The notes under the pieces are model-generated. The model saw only the letters and a list, made by a program, of their open reading frames with translations, did not search any database and was not told the DNA's origin. Of a stretch of DNA of 64,000 bases, positions 35,034 through 43,918 are shown one piece after another; within the stretch, counting starts at the first letter, position 1; every line of letters starts with the position of its first letter. A program made the translations under genes and the position numbers. Source of the DNA: Verrucomicrobiaceae bacterium (GTDB lineage: Bacteria > Verrucomicrobiota > Verrucomicrobiia > Verrucomicrobiales > Verrucomicrobiaceae). The stretch lies in contig JAEUHN010000040.1 in assembly GCA_016795365.1 (NCBI GenBank), forward strand, positions 1 through 64,000, written 5' to 3'.

Positions 35034-37010
35034 TTACAGCAAGGTCTCGCCATAGCCGCGGCCGCCTTTGCCCCGGTAGAAATTAACAAACGACTTGTTC
35101 ACAACAGCGAAGCCTCCGGGAGTCGGGTAGTTGCCGCTGAAATACCAGTCACCAAACTCTTCGCCCAGGGCGCGATGAAGATCGGGAATCGTCTGGTAGA
35201 TCACTTCCACATTGCCTTTCCAGGTGGAGTTCTCGGGTGTCACCAGTTCAGCCACCTTGCGAGAGATCTCTTCGTCGGTGAAGGGCTCGTAGATGGCCTT
35301 CACGGCATTCTGCATCTGCTCCTTCGGCTTGCCCAGTTCCCTCAGGCAGGCCTGATACGTGTCATCCACGACCTTGCTCATGCCACGTTCCTTGAGCAGG
35401 GCGATAGCGGCCTGGAAGGCGATGAACTTGCCGAGTTCCGCCATGTCGATCCCATAGCAATCAGGGTAGCGGATCTGGGGCGAGGTGCTGACGATGATGA
35501 TGCGCTTCGGATGAGTGCGCGCGAGAATCCGTAGCAGGGAGGTGCGCAGGGTGGTGCCACGCACGATGGAGTCGTCGATGACCACGAGATTGTCCTTCTC
35601 GGAAACCACGCCGTAGGTCACGTCATAGACGCTAGAGACGAGTTTATCGCGGCCATCTTCCTGCGCGATGAAGGTGCGCATCTTGATGTCCTTCAGCGCA
35701 ATCTTTTCCGCGCGCGGCCAGTTGTGCAGCACGAGTTCATCGAGCTTCTCTTCGTCAAACTCGCCCTTCTTCATCATCTCCACCAGCGCGGCCTTGACCA
35801 CGTCCCGACGGCTTTTGCGCAAGCCATCAAGGAAACCAAAATACGCGGTCTCTGCGGTGTTCGGGATGAAGCTGAGCACCGTGTGCCCGAAGTCGTTGTC
35901 GATGGCTTCGATCAGCTGCGGCACCAGTGTCTCGCCCAGGCGTTTGCGTTGCTGGTAGATCTCCGCGTCGTTGCCACGGGAGAAATAGATGCGCTCGAAG
36001 GAGCAGGGCTTGTAGGGACGCGTCGGGGTGAACTCGCTGATCTTCAGCGTGCCGCAGGCCTTCATGACCGCCACATGCGCGGGCGGCAGTTCTTTAACCT
36101 GCTCGTGCTCCAGCTCCAGCACCGACATCAAGGCCACGCGCTCGGAAGCAACGACGAGCAATTCATCGTCCTCGTAGTAGAAGCACGGGCGGATCCCATT
36201 CGGGTCGCGCATGAAGAAGAGGTCGCCATTGCCAATAGTGCCCACAATCGTGTAGCCGCCGTCCCAAAGCTGGGCCGACTTCCGAATCACAGTCGGCACA
36301 TCCAGCATGGCGCTGATGTGCTCCGGGATTTTGTCCCCAGGGATACCTGCGTCGCGCAGCTTGTGGTAAAGCTCCGTGTGGGCCTCATCCAGCTGGAAGC
36401 CAATCTCTTCCAGCACGCTCTGCGTATCCGTGCCGAAGACCGGATGCTGGCCGCGCTTGCGCATGACCTCATTCAGTTCCGCAGTGTTGGTCAGGTTGAA
36501 ATTGCCCATCACCATCAGGCTGCGCGTGGGCCAGGTGCTGCGACGGAGATAAGGGTGCAGGCTGCCTTTCCCAAAGTCGCCACTGGTGCCGTAGCGGAGG
36601 TGGCCGATGTAAACCTCACCGGCCATCTCGAACTCGCGTTTGATCGCCACCGGGTCTTCATCAAAGGGCACAAACTCGGTGCCAATCTCATTGCGCTCCT
36701 GCTTGCGCTCCTTGTCGATGCGCCGGCCGATGCGCTTGAACTCCTTCATCTCTTCCTCGAAGACCTCGCCAATACGTTCCGCCGAGACCATGGAGCGAAC
36801 GCGGAACATGTAAGGCATACCGGGCGGCATCCCCAGCTTCGTGCAGCCCACCCCCACGCCATCCTGGCCGCGGTTGCGCTGCTTGGTCATGAGAGCTTGC
36901 AGGATGTTGAACCCATGCAGCGCTCCCCGTCCAGTATCATGGAAGTAGCTCAACGGCTTTTTCAGCCGCACAACGGCTATGCCGCACTCGTGCTTGATGG
37001 GGTCGCTCAT
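35034..37010 (-). CDS. purF: Amidophosphoribosyltransferase, long form
   Basis: PurF transfers the amide nitrogen of glutamine to PRPP, the first step of purine synthesis. The protein has the N-terminal nucleophile Cys9 (HECGIAVV), which requires removal of an eight-residue propeptide. The glutaminase domain contains QRNRGQDGVG, GHLRYGTSG and MGNFNLTN (residues 167-174). The PRTase domain follows with the PRPP loop VVIDDSIVRGTTLR (476-489). At 658 residues it is about 150 longer than E. coli PurF, with charged insertions around residues 75-130 and 395-455, as in the long PurF-like forms of Bacteroidetes and Verrucomicrobia. It is monocistronic here. Confidence 0.92.
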   Translation of the reverse strand: MSDPIKHECGIAVVRLKKPLSYFHDTGRGALHGFNILQALMTKQRNRGQDGVGVGCTKLGMPPGMPYMFRVRSMVSAERIGEVFEEEMKEFKRIGRRIDKERKQERNEIGTEFVPFDEDPVAIKREFEMAGEVYIGHLRYGTSGDFGKGSLHPYLRRSTWPTRSLMVMGNFNLTNTAELNEVMRKRGQHPVFGTDTQSVLEEIGFQLDEAHTELYHKLRDAGIPGDKIPEHISAMLDVPTVIRKSAQLWDGGYTIVGTIGNGDLFFMRDPNGIRPCFYYEDDELLVVASERVALMSVLELEHEQVKELPPAHVAVMKACGTLKISEFTPTRPYKPCSFERIYFSRGNDAEIYQQRKRLGETLVPQLIEAIDNDFGHTVLSFIPNTAETAYFGFLDGLRKSRRDVVKAALVEMMKKGEFDEEKLDELVLHNWPRAEKIALKDIKMRTFIAQEDGRDKLVSSVYDVTYGVVSEKDNLVVIDDSIVRGTTLRTSLLRILARTHPKRIIIVSTSPQIRYPDCYGIDMAELGKFIAFQAAIALLKERGMSKVVDDTYQACLRELGKPKEQMQNAVKAIYEPFTDEEISRKVAELVTPENSTWKGNVEVIYQTIPDLHRALGEEFGDWYFSGNYPTPGGFAVVNKSFVNFYRGKGGRGYGETLL

Positions 37011-37119
37011 GCTTTAGAGAGCGCCCACCTTTGGCAGCATGTGACGAATGCGCAACCTGGGAGGGAGGGTAATTCTCGATGACTTGTTCACATTGCCCGC
37101 CTCACCTCGACAAGGAAAA

Positions 37120-37145
37120 GCCCGGGAGCCATGACGCTCCCAGGC
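37120..37145 (-). terminator. Intrinsic terminator after the caspase-helical gene pair
   Basis: A ten-base stem with one mismatch (GCCTGGGAGC / GCTCCCGGGC on the minus strand) and a six-base loop is followed directly by TTTTCCTT. It lies 96 bases downstream of the stop at 37242 in the 231-base gap before purF, and ends the minus-strand unit coming from the caspase locus. The rest of that gap shows nothing else recognisable. Confidence 0.7.
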
Positions 37146-37241
37146 CCGAACCTCGACCGAACCACGGTCTCTGACGAAATCTCAATCTTCCTGCACCTCA
37201 CGCGAGCCGCCTCACGGAGCCTCTTTGCACTGCAATCCCAA

Positions 37242-38288
37242 TCAAGGTGCCGGGGTTCCCGACGGCGCGGCGGTTTCATCGGCGAGACGAATTGCGTATT
37301 CAATGCTCGCGCGTTCGCCTCCCGTCGTCTGGCTCAAGGCCTTTTCCAGGACTTGGCGGGCATCGGCTTTCCCTTGAGTGCCGGCAACGGCCATCGCCAG
37401 TAGCGAGCGCTGGGCAGGGTCCGTGGCCTCCACCAGAAGTGACCTGAGAGTTGCCAGCGTAGCGGCAGCATCCGGCTGCCTCTGAGCCCAATAGTGCAGG
37501 GTGTCGGCAAGGTCATCCGTGGTGGCCAGACCCGATTGCGCCAGTGCCAGCAAAGCCTGGGGAGTAGAGGGGCTCAGGCAGGTCTCCAGACGAGCCAACG
37601 CCTCCTGCACCATCTGGGCGTCACCTTTCTGACCGGCCACCACGGCGGAGCCGGAGTAAAACCAGGGGTTGTCGAGCGACTCGATCTGCGAACGAACCAA
37701 GGAGGTGGGCTCCGAGGCCCAGCGCTCCGTCAGAGCGTTCCCGACCGACTCGCCGTTGTGATCCGTGCGCAGGCCTTTGAACACAACTTCCTGCATGGGC
37801 TCGCTGAGCGATGAAGTCTGCCCTTGCGAGGGAATCAGGGCCTCCACCAGTGCGCCAGAAGCGCCCTCGCTCAGGGACACGTTGCCCAGATCCAGCAACC
37901 ATGCGCCTGCTCCAGCCTGACGGGCTTCAAGATCGCACACCGCCTTCAAAAATGCTTCAGCCTGGGCCTTGGTCGCGGTGCCCAGGAAGGTAGCTGCCGC
38001 GATAGCGCGCTCGGCACGCGACTTGGAGCCGTCGAGCGCGACCAGCATCTGCTGGTCGGACTCGACTGACTGGACCATCGAATGGCTTTTCTCGTCTTCG
38101 CTGCCACTCCTGGTCTCGAGATCACTCACGATCTTCTGGATTCCCACCGTAGCAGGTTTCAGCCCTGCCTTGGATGTCATGTGATCACTGATCATTCTGG
38201 ACGGGCTGTCCGCCAAGTGCCAGGCGCCGAAGGCAGCAAGGGCGGCCATGGGGAGGGAGGCGGTGGCGATGATCAGATTGGTTTTCAT
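37242..38288 (-). CDS. Exported or membrane-anchored helical-repeat protein of unknown family
   Basis: The 348-residue product has an N-terminal hydrophobic segment (about residues 5-25, then HLADSPSRM) that could be a signal peptide or anchor. The rest is alanine- and leucine-rich and predicted by eye to be entirely helical, with recurring helix pairs (RAERAIAAATFLGTATKAQAEAFL, QALLALAQSGLATTDDLADTLHYWAQ, SLLAMAVAGTQGKADARQVL). This resembles HEAT- or TPR-like scaffolds without a clean consensus. I do not recognise the family. It lies 60 bases downstream of the caspase-like gene, same strand, with no terminator between, and a strong terminator follows, so the two probably form a unit. It could be a substrate, inhibitor or scaffold for the protease. 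Confidence 0.6.
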   Translation of the reverse strand: MKTNLIIATASLPMAALAAFGAWHLADSPSRMISDHMTSKAGLKPATVGIQKIVSDLETRSGSEDEKSHSMVQSVESDQQMLVALDGSKSRAERAIAAATFLGTATKAQAEAFLKAVCDLEARQAGAGAWLLDLGNVSLSEGASGALVEALIPSQGQTSSLSEPMQEVVFKGLRTDHNGESVGNALTERWASEPTSLVRSQIESLDNPWFYSGSAVVAGQKGDAQMVQEALARLETCLSPSTPQALLALAQSGLATTDDLADTLHYWAQRQPDAAATLATLRSLLVEATDPAQRSLLAMAVAGTQGKADARQVLEKALSQTTGGERASIEYAIRLADETAAPSGTPAP

Positions 38289-38348
38289 GAGGATCGAAGA
38301 GTTCGGGAGTTTCTGAGACCAGGAGTATGGCGCTGAAGCGATGCGATC

Positions 38349-39857
38349 TTACCTGTTGATTACCTCATATTGCGTCGTGCCGTTGCCATCGAAGAGCTGG
38401 GGATCCTGGCGGCCGCTGGAGCTGCTGTAGCCAGCCGAAGCTGCGGCAAAGGCTTCCTCCATGCTGATGAGGCGATTGTTGTTCCTGTCGTAGGAAGCGG
38501 TGCTGAAGCCCACCACCAGACGGCCTGTCAGCCAGCCATTACGGCCCACTTCATAGCTGTATTGATTGCCACGGCAGCCCGTGATCACCACATAACCATT
38601 CACGCTGAGCGACCGAGCGAAGAGATCGGTGGCACGGGCATCAGGAGCAGCTGTGCCCTCGACGCGATGGTAGCGAATGACAGGCGCAGGACCGCCAGTG
38701 GTCGAGCGACCGATGAAGAGACCACTGTTGCAGCTGTCGAAGACCAGGGAGATCTTCGTTGAGGTGCTGATGGTCGCCAGATCAGCGCGGAGTTCCGTGT
38801 CCGAGAGGAGGCTGGCCGCATTGGTCGTGTCAGCCGGGCAAATCGCACCCATCGTGCCGATCGCGGTGCCGTGGCCGCTGTAGTAGAAGAGGAACTGCGA
38901 AGCCCCGGTGGACAAGGTCTTGATGGCGCTGCGGATGGCCGCCTTGGTCGCCTGACGATCGGTCAGCTTGGTCACTCTCCAGCCCGAGGAGATCAGCTTG
39001 GCACCGATGTCATTCACATCGTTCACGCAGGCACCGAGGTCATTGACCGTGGGACTGATGTAGTCATTGATGCCCACGAGAAGCGCCACCTTGCTGCCAG
39101 GAGGGTTGGTTCCGCCGCCAGGGGTCGTCGTGGGTGTGAAGTTCAGGTTCAGCGTGTAGCTGCCCGTTGCCGAACCATAGCCGCGAACGGTGATGTAGTA
39201 GGTGCCAGCGGTCACCGTGGAACTGAGGGAGAAGTTCCGATTGGAGCCCACATCATCATTGCTGGCGAGCTGCACACTCGACGCATTAAGCAAGGCGCCC
39301 ACGGTGTCCGTGCTGCCCGTGGTGCCGGCCTGGAGGCTGCCAGCCTGGGACAGCGTAACAGCGAACACATCGATATCGCCAATCACTCCGATCACGCCCG
39401 AACGGCTTGCTTGATTGGAGGAAAGCGTCAGACGAGTCGCGGCGGCCACCGTGTTCCCGTGATCATCCGATGGTGTCGGCGTGAAGGCATTGACCAGCAC
39501 GTAGTCTCCTGTGGAGGTGGTGCGGTAATGGCGAACCTTGACGTAGTAAGTGCCAGCGGACAGCGTCGCGCGAATGCTGAAGTTTCGATTGTTGGAGCTG
39601 ACATCGTCATGCGAGAACAGAACGGTGCCGCTGCTGTTGAGCAGCTGTCCATAGGTGTCGGTCGTGCCCGTCGAATTTACGACGAAATCTCCACGGGATG
39701 TCAGGTTCAGGCGGAAGAAGTCCACGTCACCTGCTGGGTTGATGGCGCAGCTCTTGGAGCTGTTGAGGTTGAAGGATTCGGCCGTGGCGAGGGTATCGTT
39801 GGCAGCCGCGTAGCCAGCGAGGCTGGCGAAGGCGAGGGATGTCAGGATGAGTTTCAT
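38349..39857 (-). CDS. Secreted caspase-like (peptidase C14) protease with two PPC domains
   Basis: The 502-residue protein has a signal peptide (residues 1-19) and two bacterial pre-peptidase C-terminal (PPC) domains, about 21-125 and 131-243. Each has the DxDxFxxxL, TDTxGxLLN, DDVxSNxNFS and GTYYxxVR motifs. A Thr/Pro/Gly linker leads to a caspase/metacaspase domain beginning KVALLVGIN (residue 256). The catalytic dyad is complete: His329 in YYSGHG and Cys376 in FDSCNSG. Residues 457-468 (DRNNNRLISMEE) match an EF-hand loop, which fits the calcium dependence of metacaspases. Caspase-fold proteases outside the cytoplasm are unusual. The gene is divergent from an ECF sigma factor, with a 185-base gap, and upstream of a helical protein gene. 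Confidence 0.88.
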   Translation of the reverse strand: MKLILTSLAFASLAGYAAANDTLATAESFNLNSSKSCAINPAGDVDFFRLNLTSRGDFVVNSTGTTDTYGQLLNSSGTVLFSHDDVSSNNRNFSIRATLSAGTYYVKVRHYRTTSTGDYVLVNAFTPTPSDDHGNTVAAATRLTLSSNQASRSGVIGVIGDIDVFAVTLSQAGSLQAGTTGSTDTVGALLNASSVQLASNDDVGSNRNFSLSSTVTAGTYYITVRGYGSATGSYTLNLNFTPTTTPGGGTNPPGSKVALLVGINDYISPTVNDLGACVNDVNDIGAKLISSGWRVTKLTDRQATKAAIRSAIKTLSTGASQFLFYYSGHGTAIGTMGAICPADTTNAASLLSDTELRADLATISTSTKISLVFDSCNSGLFIGRSTTGGPAPVIRYHRVEGTAAPDARATDLFARSLSVNGYVVITGCRGNQYSYEVGRNGWLTGRLVVGFSTASYDRNNNRLISMEEAFAAASAGYSSSSGRQDPQLFDGNGTTQYEVINR

Positions 39858-40042
39858 GGAGAGGCGGTTGATTGAGTGGTTGCGTCGGGAGCCCGTGAGG
39901 GATGACGAGGGCTATTGCCCCTCCACCGCGAAGTCTTATGCGTGGCACCAAAAAAATTTGAACCCTTTGTGCTGAAGCCTTCTCCAAGGCGCCCGGCGCT
40001 CCCTTCTTGCAATCCAGGAGCGAATGTCCACACTCTTCGCCC

Positions 40043-40669
40043 ATGCATGTCACGACCCGGTTCACTCTGATCGAAGCGCTGCGCAATGGCGGCGGCGCCA
40101 GTGCCTGGGAACGGTTTTACAACACCTACAGCAGCGTGGTCATCTCTTTTGCCCGGAGGCAGGGCTGTGATGAACACGCCGCCCTGGATGTGCTGCAGGA
40201 GACCATGATGGTCATTCTTCGAAAGTTGCCCGACTTTCAGTATGACCGGGAGCGCGGACGCTTCCGCAACTGGCTCATGACCATCGCCAGCAACAAAGTG
40301 CGCGAAGCACGGCGACGGGCCAAAGTGGACCGGCTGGTCTCGCTCGATGCGCCCCAGGAAGGCACTCATCCATCCCTCGCCGACCAGCTCTCCGCTGAAA
40401 CGGAAAGTGCCTCAGACAACCTGGAGCGTGACTGGCGCAGCACCCTTCTGGAAACAGCACTCCGCAAGATTCTCGAAGACCCACGCACCAATTCGGTGTC
40501 CATCACCATCTTCCGTCAGGTGGCGCTGGAGAACATCGAACCATCGGAGGTGGCCCGCCTTCACGGCATGAAGGAGAACAATGTTTATCAGATCAAAAAC
40601 CGGATCATGACTCGCCTGAAAGCGATCATCGCCGAACTCGAAACCGGGGCAGTCTCCGAGGACTGCTGA
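40043..40669 (+). CDS. ECF-type RNA polymerase sigma factor
   Basis: The 208-residue protein has sigma region 2 (FYNTYSSVVISFARRQG, DVLQETMMVIL, then FRNWLMTIASNKVREARRR) and region 4 at the C terminus (VALENIEPSEVARLHGMKENNVYQIKNRIMTRL), separated by a long linker rich in Ser/Glu. No region 3 is present. The start is set at 40043 (MHVTTRFTL); an in-frame codon at 40007 would add twelve residues without conservation. No anti-sigma factor is adjacent. Instead an FHA-domain protein follows after 24 bases, which resembles PVC ECF groups linked to Ser/Thr kinases rather than to classical anti-sigma proteins. It lies head to head with the caspase-like gene, a plausible regulatory target. Confidence 0.9.
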   Translation: MHVTTRFTLIEALRNGGGASAWERFYNTYSSVVISFARRQGCDEHAALDVLQETMMVILRKLPDFQYDRERGRFRNWLMTIASNKVREARRRAKVDRLVSLDAPQEGTHPSLADQLSAETESASDNLERDWRSTLLETALRKILEDPRTNSVSITIFRQVALENIEPSEVARLHGMKENNVYQIKNRIMTRLKAIIAELETGAVSEDC

Positions 40670-40693
40670 ACCCCTTTTACATATCCCATTCCC

Positions 40694-41155
40694 ATGAACG
40701 ACTCTGATTGGCCCTCTCACCTGAGCAGCGAGGAACTGCGCACCGCCACCATCGCGATCGAAAGACCACCTGCGGATACGCTTGCGATCAAGAACCGCAT
40801 GGAACGCGCGGCCCGAATCCTCAGCCAGCTCGACGAAACTCCACGCGTGCCATCGCTGGTAGTCGTCAAACCTCCACTGACGGCAATTCGAGTCCTGCCC
40901 ATCAAGGAAGAGATGAACGTCGGCAGACACGCTGACTGCGATGTTCCGGTGCCCGAAAGCAAGGCCATGAGCCGCCAGCACTTCGTGCTTCGAGTGACCG
41001 ACGGCCTGCTGATGATCGAGGACCTCGGCTCCAAAAACGGCACCTTCATCAACGACCCGAAGACCCGCCTCACCCAGTCGCGCGCCCTGCGCGACGGAGA
41101 CATGATCTTTGCCGGTGAAATCGCATTCCTGTTCGTGAACGCCTGCGACGAGTAA
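40694..41155 (+). CDS. FHA-domain protein encoded with the ECF sigma factor
   Basis: This 153-residue soluble protein has a helical N-terminal half (residues 1-45, LKxRMERAARILSQLDE type) and a complete FHA domain: NVGRHADCDVPV, MSRQHFVLR, DLGSKNGTFIND and LRDGDMIFAGEIAFLF. These give the phosphothreonine-binding Arg, Ser, His and Asn of the family. FHA domains bind phosphothreonine peptides, so the protein probably reads the output of a Ser/Thr kinase located elsewhere. The N-terminal helical region might contact the sigma factor. It begins 24 bases after the sigma gene and converges with purM with seven bases between stops. Confidence 0.9.
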   Translation: MNDSDWPSHLSSEELRTATIAIERPPADTLAIKNRMERAARILSQLDETPRVPSLVVVKPPLTAIRVLPIKEEMNVGRHADCDVPVPESKAMSRQHFVLRVTDGLLMIEDLGSKNGTFINDPKTRLTQSRALRDGDMIFAGEIAFLFVNACDE

Positions 41156-41162
41156 CGCCGCT

Positions 41163-42158
41163 TCAGTTCACGATCTCCACGGTCACTTCGGCCGTCGAGT
41201 TCATGGTGCCGATGATCTTCGCGCCAGTGCCGCACTTCACCGCAGTGTCGGCTTGCTCGGGCGAGACGATCGCGACCCAGCCGAGGCCCATGTTGAAGGT
41301 GTCGATCGCGTCGCGCTGATCGGCGTGGGCCAGGACCTTCTGCACCACGTCGTTCTGCCAATATGGAATCTGCAGCGAGCAGCCGAGGCCGCGCTTGAGG
41401 AACATGCGGCCCAGGTTCTCGGGCAAGCCACCGCCGGTGATGTGCGCCATCGCCTTCGGCTTGATGCCAGCGGCTTTCAGCGCAGCGGGCTGCTCATGAT
41501 AAAGCAACGTGGGCAGCAACAAGGTGCGCATCTCGTCTTCGGAGAACTTCAGATTTTCCTTCTCGATGATGCGGCGGACGAGGCTGAAGCCATTCGCGTG
41601 GAACCCAGCGCTGGGCCAGCCGACGAGCACATCGCCAGCCGCGATCGTGCCGGGATCGAGGAGGTCTTCCTTTTCACAGGCACCAATGGCGAAGCCGCTC
41701 AGCTCCACCATGCCCTCGGGCACCATGCCGGGCATCTCCGCCGTCTCGCCGCCCGCGAGGATGCAATTGCACGCCTCCAGGTAGTCGGTCATGCCCGCGA
41801 TGATGCGCGTGATCTGCGTCTTCTGAATCTTCGGGATGCCGACGTAATCGAGAAACAGGATCGGGTCCGCACCCGTGGTGAGCACGTCGTTCACATTCAT
41901 GGCCACGAGGTCCTTGCCGGCGGCTTCGAGCTGGTCGTGCTTCAGCAGCAATTCGATCTTCGTGCCCACGCCATCGCAGCCGGTGAGGATGATCGGATGC
42001 TTGTAAGCGCTGAGATCGTAAGCGGCGGCGAAGAGACCGAACGGATTCGCGAGCTTGCGACGCTGCTGCGTGCGCTTCACGAGAACGCCGATGTCATCGA
42101 CGAGGGACGCGGCTTCGTGAATATCGACGCCAGCTTGCTTGTAAGTATGGGCTGCCAT
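41163..42158 (-). CDS. purM: Phosphoribosylformylglycinamidine cyclo-ligase (AIR synthetase)
   Basis: PurM closes the imidazole ring of aminoimidazole ribonucleotide using ATP. The 331-residue product is complete: N-terminal TYKQAGVDIHEA, the ATP-binding ILTGCDGVGTKIEL, MNVNDVLTTGADPILFLDY, GGETAEMPGMVPEG, and GWPSAGFHANGFSLVR. The C-terminal ITGGGLPENLGRM is also typical of the family. The ATG at 42158 fits the start of the conserved sequence. It is monocistronic and divergent from the CocE-type hydrolase. Confidence 0.96.
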   Translation of the reverse strand: MAAHTYKQAGVDIHEAASLVDDIGVLVKRTQQRRKLANPFGLFAAAYDLSAYKHPIILTGCDGVGTKIELLLKHDQLEAAGKDLVAMNVNDVLTTGADPILFLDYVGIPKIQKTQITRIIAGMTDYLEACNCILAGGETAEMPGMVPEGMVELSGFAIGACEKEDLLDPGTIAAGDVLVGWPSAGFHANGFSLVRRIIEKENLKFSEDEMRTLLLPTLLYHEQPAALKAAGIKPKAMAHITGGGLPENLGRMFLKRGLGCSLQIPYWQNDVVQKVLAHADQRDAIDTFNMGLGWVAIVSPEQADTAVKCGTGAKIIGTMNSTAEVTVEIVN

Positions 42159-42168
42159 AGGGGCGGCC

Positions 42169-42197
42169 AGATATGCCGTGCCAGCGGGCGAGTGCAA
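42169..42197 (-). promoter_or_regulatory. Candidate purM promoter
   Basis: On the minus strand TTGCAC (42192-42197) is followed 17 bases later by ATATCT (42169-42174), and then a C-rich ten-base stretch up to the ATG at 42158. The layout resembles the other start-proximal promoters in this window. Support is consensus match only. Confidence 0.35.
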
Positions 42198-42252
42198 GCA
42201 CAGGGTTTTCGGCTTGCTGAACAACACCACATTCCAGGCACGTATGGACAGG

Positions 42253-43899
42253 ATGCGCACTCTCCTTGCCGCCTGTTGTTGTCTTGTTGCCGCCAGTTAC
42301 GCCGCCGAGCCGAAGATCGATTTCGGACCGGTGCGCGAGGAGCATCTCATGATTCCGATGCGGGATGGGAAACGGTTGTCGGCGTATGTGTTTTTCCCGC
42401 CGGGTGAGGGGAAGAAGTGGCCGGTGATTTTTGAGCAACGCTACGCGGACATCAGCAGTGCGGGATCGCGCAAGGCGGCGGCGAAGTTCGCGGAGAGCGG
42501 GTTCGTCATCGCGCTGGTGAACTACCGGGGCACACACGAGAGCGAAGGCGTGTATCGCGGCTATCGCGGGCTGCAATGGGGGCCGCTGAAGGATGGCTAT
42601 GACTTGTGCGAGTGGTTTGGCACGCAGCCGTGGAGCACGGGCAAAGTGGGCACGTATGGCGGATCGCAGGCGGGCTATGCGCAGAATTATCTGGCCGTCA
42701 CGCAACCGCCGCACCTCGTGGCACAATACATGACCGACACGGGTTTGAGTCTGTATCAAGAAGGCTACCGCATCGGTGGTGCGACGAAGCCGCTGCGCTT
42801 CAAAGGCCAGGAGAAGCTGCTGCCGATTCCCTCGCAGAACGATGACCTGTTGCGCGAGTGGGACGCGCATCCCGATTACGACGACTACTGGAAGGACGAG
42901 GACGCGTCGCTGCACTTTGATAAGATGAACTACCCCTGCTTCACGATTGGCAGCTGGTTCGACTTCATGTGCCAGGGCAGCGTGGCGAGCTTCATCGGAC
43001 GCAACACGAAGGGCGGTCCCAACTCACGCGGTCAGCAGCAGCTCATCATTGGTCCGTGGCTGCATGGGGGCTATCCAAAGTCGAACAAGATCGGCGAACT
43101 CGTGTTCCCGGAGAACGCGATGTTCGACGTGTATCCGCACATGGTGAAGTGGTTCAATCACTACCTCAAAGGCGAGGACACCGGCGTCGAGAAGGACCCG
43201 GTGGTGAAGTATTACGTCATGGGCGCGTGCGGAGAGCCGGGGGCTCCGGGCAATGTGTGGCGTGAAGACAAGGACTTCCCACCCAGCGCGAAGGAAGTCG
43301 ATTGGTTCCTGCAACCTGATGGCTCGATCAACACAAGCAAAGCCGCCGCAGCGAGCGCGAGCACCTCGTATGTGAGCGATCCGACCCGTCCCATGAGCCT
43401 GCCCTACACCGGCTTCCCTGGAGCACGTGATGCGCGTCCCTTTGAAGAACAAAGTGAAGTGCGCACCTGGACGAGCGAGGTGCTCACGAAGCCGATGGAA
43501 GTCACGGGTCGCATCAAGGCGGAGGTCTTCGTGTCATCGACGGTGAAGGACACCGACTTCGTCGTGCGCATCACCGATGTGTATCCCGATGGTCGCTCGA
43601 TCTTGCTCGTCGATTACCCGCTGCGTGCGCGCTATCGCGAGGGGTTTGATCATCAAAAACTGCTCGTGCCCGGCGAAGTTGCAAAGCTGTCGTGGGACAT
43701 CGGCTGGGTGAGCATCATCTTCAACAAGGGCCACCGCGTGCGTGTCACCATTGCCAGCACCGGTGCACCGTTCTATGAGCCGAATCCCCAGACGGGCGGC
43801 CCGATCACCAACTTCGTTCCCGAGCCTGGTCCTGCGGCGATCAACACCATCTGGCACGATGCGAGTCATGCCTCGCGCGTGATCTTGCCGACGCGGTGA
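42253..43899 (+). CDS. CocE/NonD family hydrolase (X-Pro dipeptidyl-peptidase S15 type), secreted
   Basis: The 548-residue product has a Sec signal (MRTLLAACCCLVAASYA), then an alpha/beta-hydrolase S15 domain: MIPMRDGKRLSAYVFFP, VNYRGTHESEG, and the nucleophile elbow GTYGGSQAGYAQ (Ser138), with later IGPWLHGG carrying a candidate catalytic His. A C-terminal jelly-roll (RTWTSEVLTKPMEVTGRIKAEVF, DTDFVVRITDVYPDG) is typical of the family. Members hydrolyse esters or amides such as cocaine, glutaryl-7-ACA or X-Pro peptides; the substrate here is unknown. An ATG at 42244 would add three residues. The gene stands alone and is followed by an inverted-repeat element. Confidence 0.88.
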   Translation: MRTLLAACCCLVAASYAAEPKIDFGPVREEHLMIPMRDGKRLSAYVFFPPGEGKKWPVIFEQRYADISSAGSRKAAAKFAESGFVIALVNYRGTHESEGVYRGYRGLQWGPLKDGYDLCEWFGTQPWSTGKVGTYGGSQAGYAQNYLAVTQPPHLVAQYMTDTGLSLYQEGYRIGGATKPLRFKGQEKLLPIPSQNDDLLREWDAHPDYDDYWKDEDASLHFDKMNYPCFTIGSWFDFMCQGSVASFIGRNTKGGPNSRGQQQLIIGPWLHGGYPKSNKIGELVFPENAMFDVYPHMVKWFNHYLKGEDTGVEKDPVVKYYVMGACGEPGAPGNVWREDKDFPPSAKEVDWFLQPDGSINTSKAAAASASTSYVSDPTRPMSLPYTGFPGARDARPFEEQSEVRTWTSEVLTKPMEVTGRIKAEVFVSSTVKDTDFVVRITDVYPDGRSILLVDYPLRARYREGFDHQKLLVPGEVAKLSWDIGWVSIIFNKGHRVRVTIASTGAPFYEPNPQTGGPITNFVPEPGPAAINTIWHDASHASRVILPTR

Positions 43900-43918
43900 G
43901 TTTGAGCCGGCGTTTATA

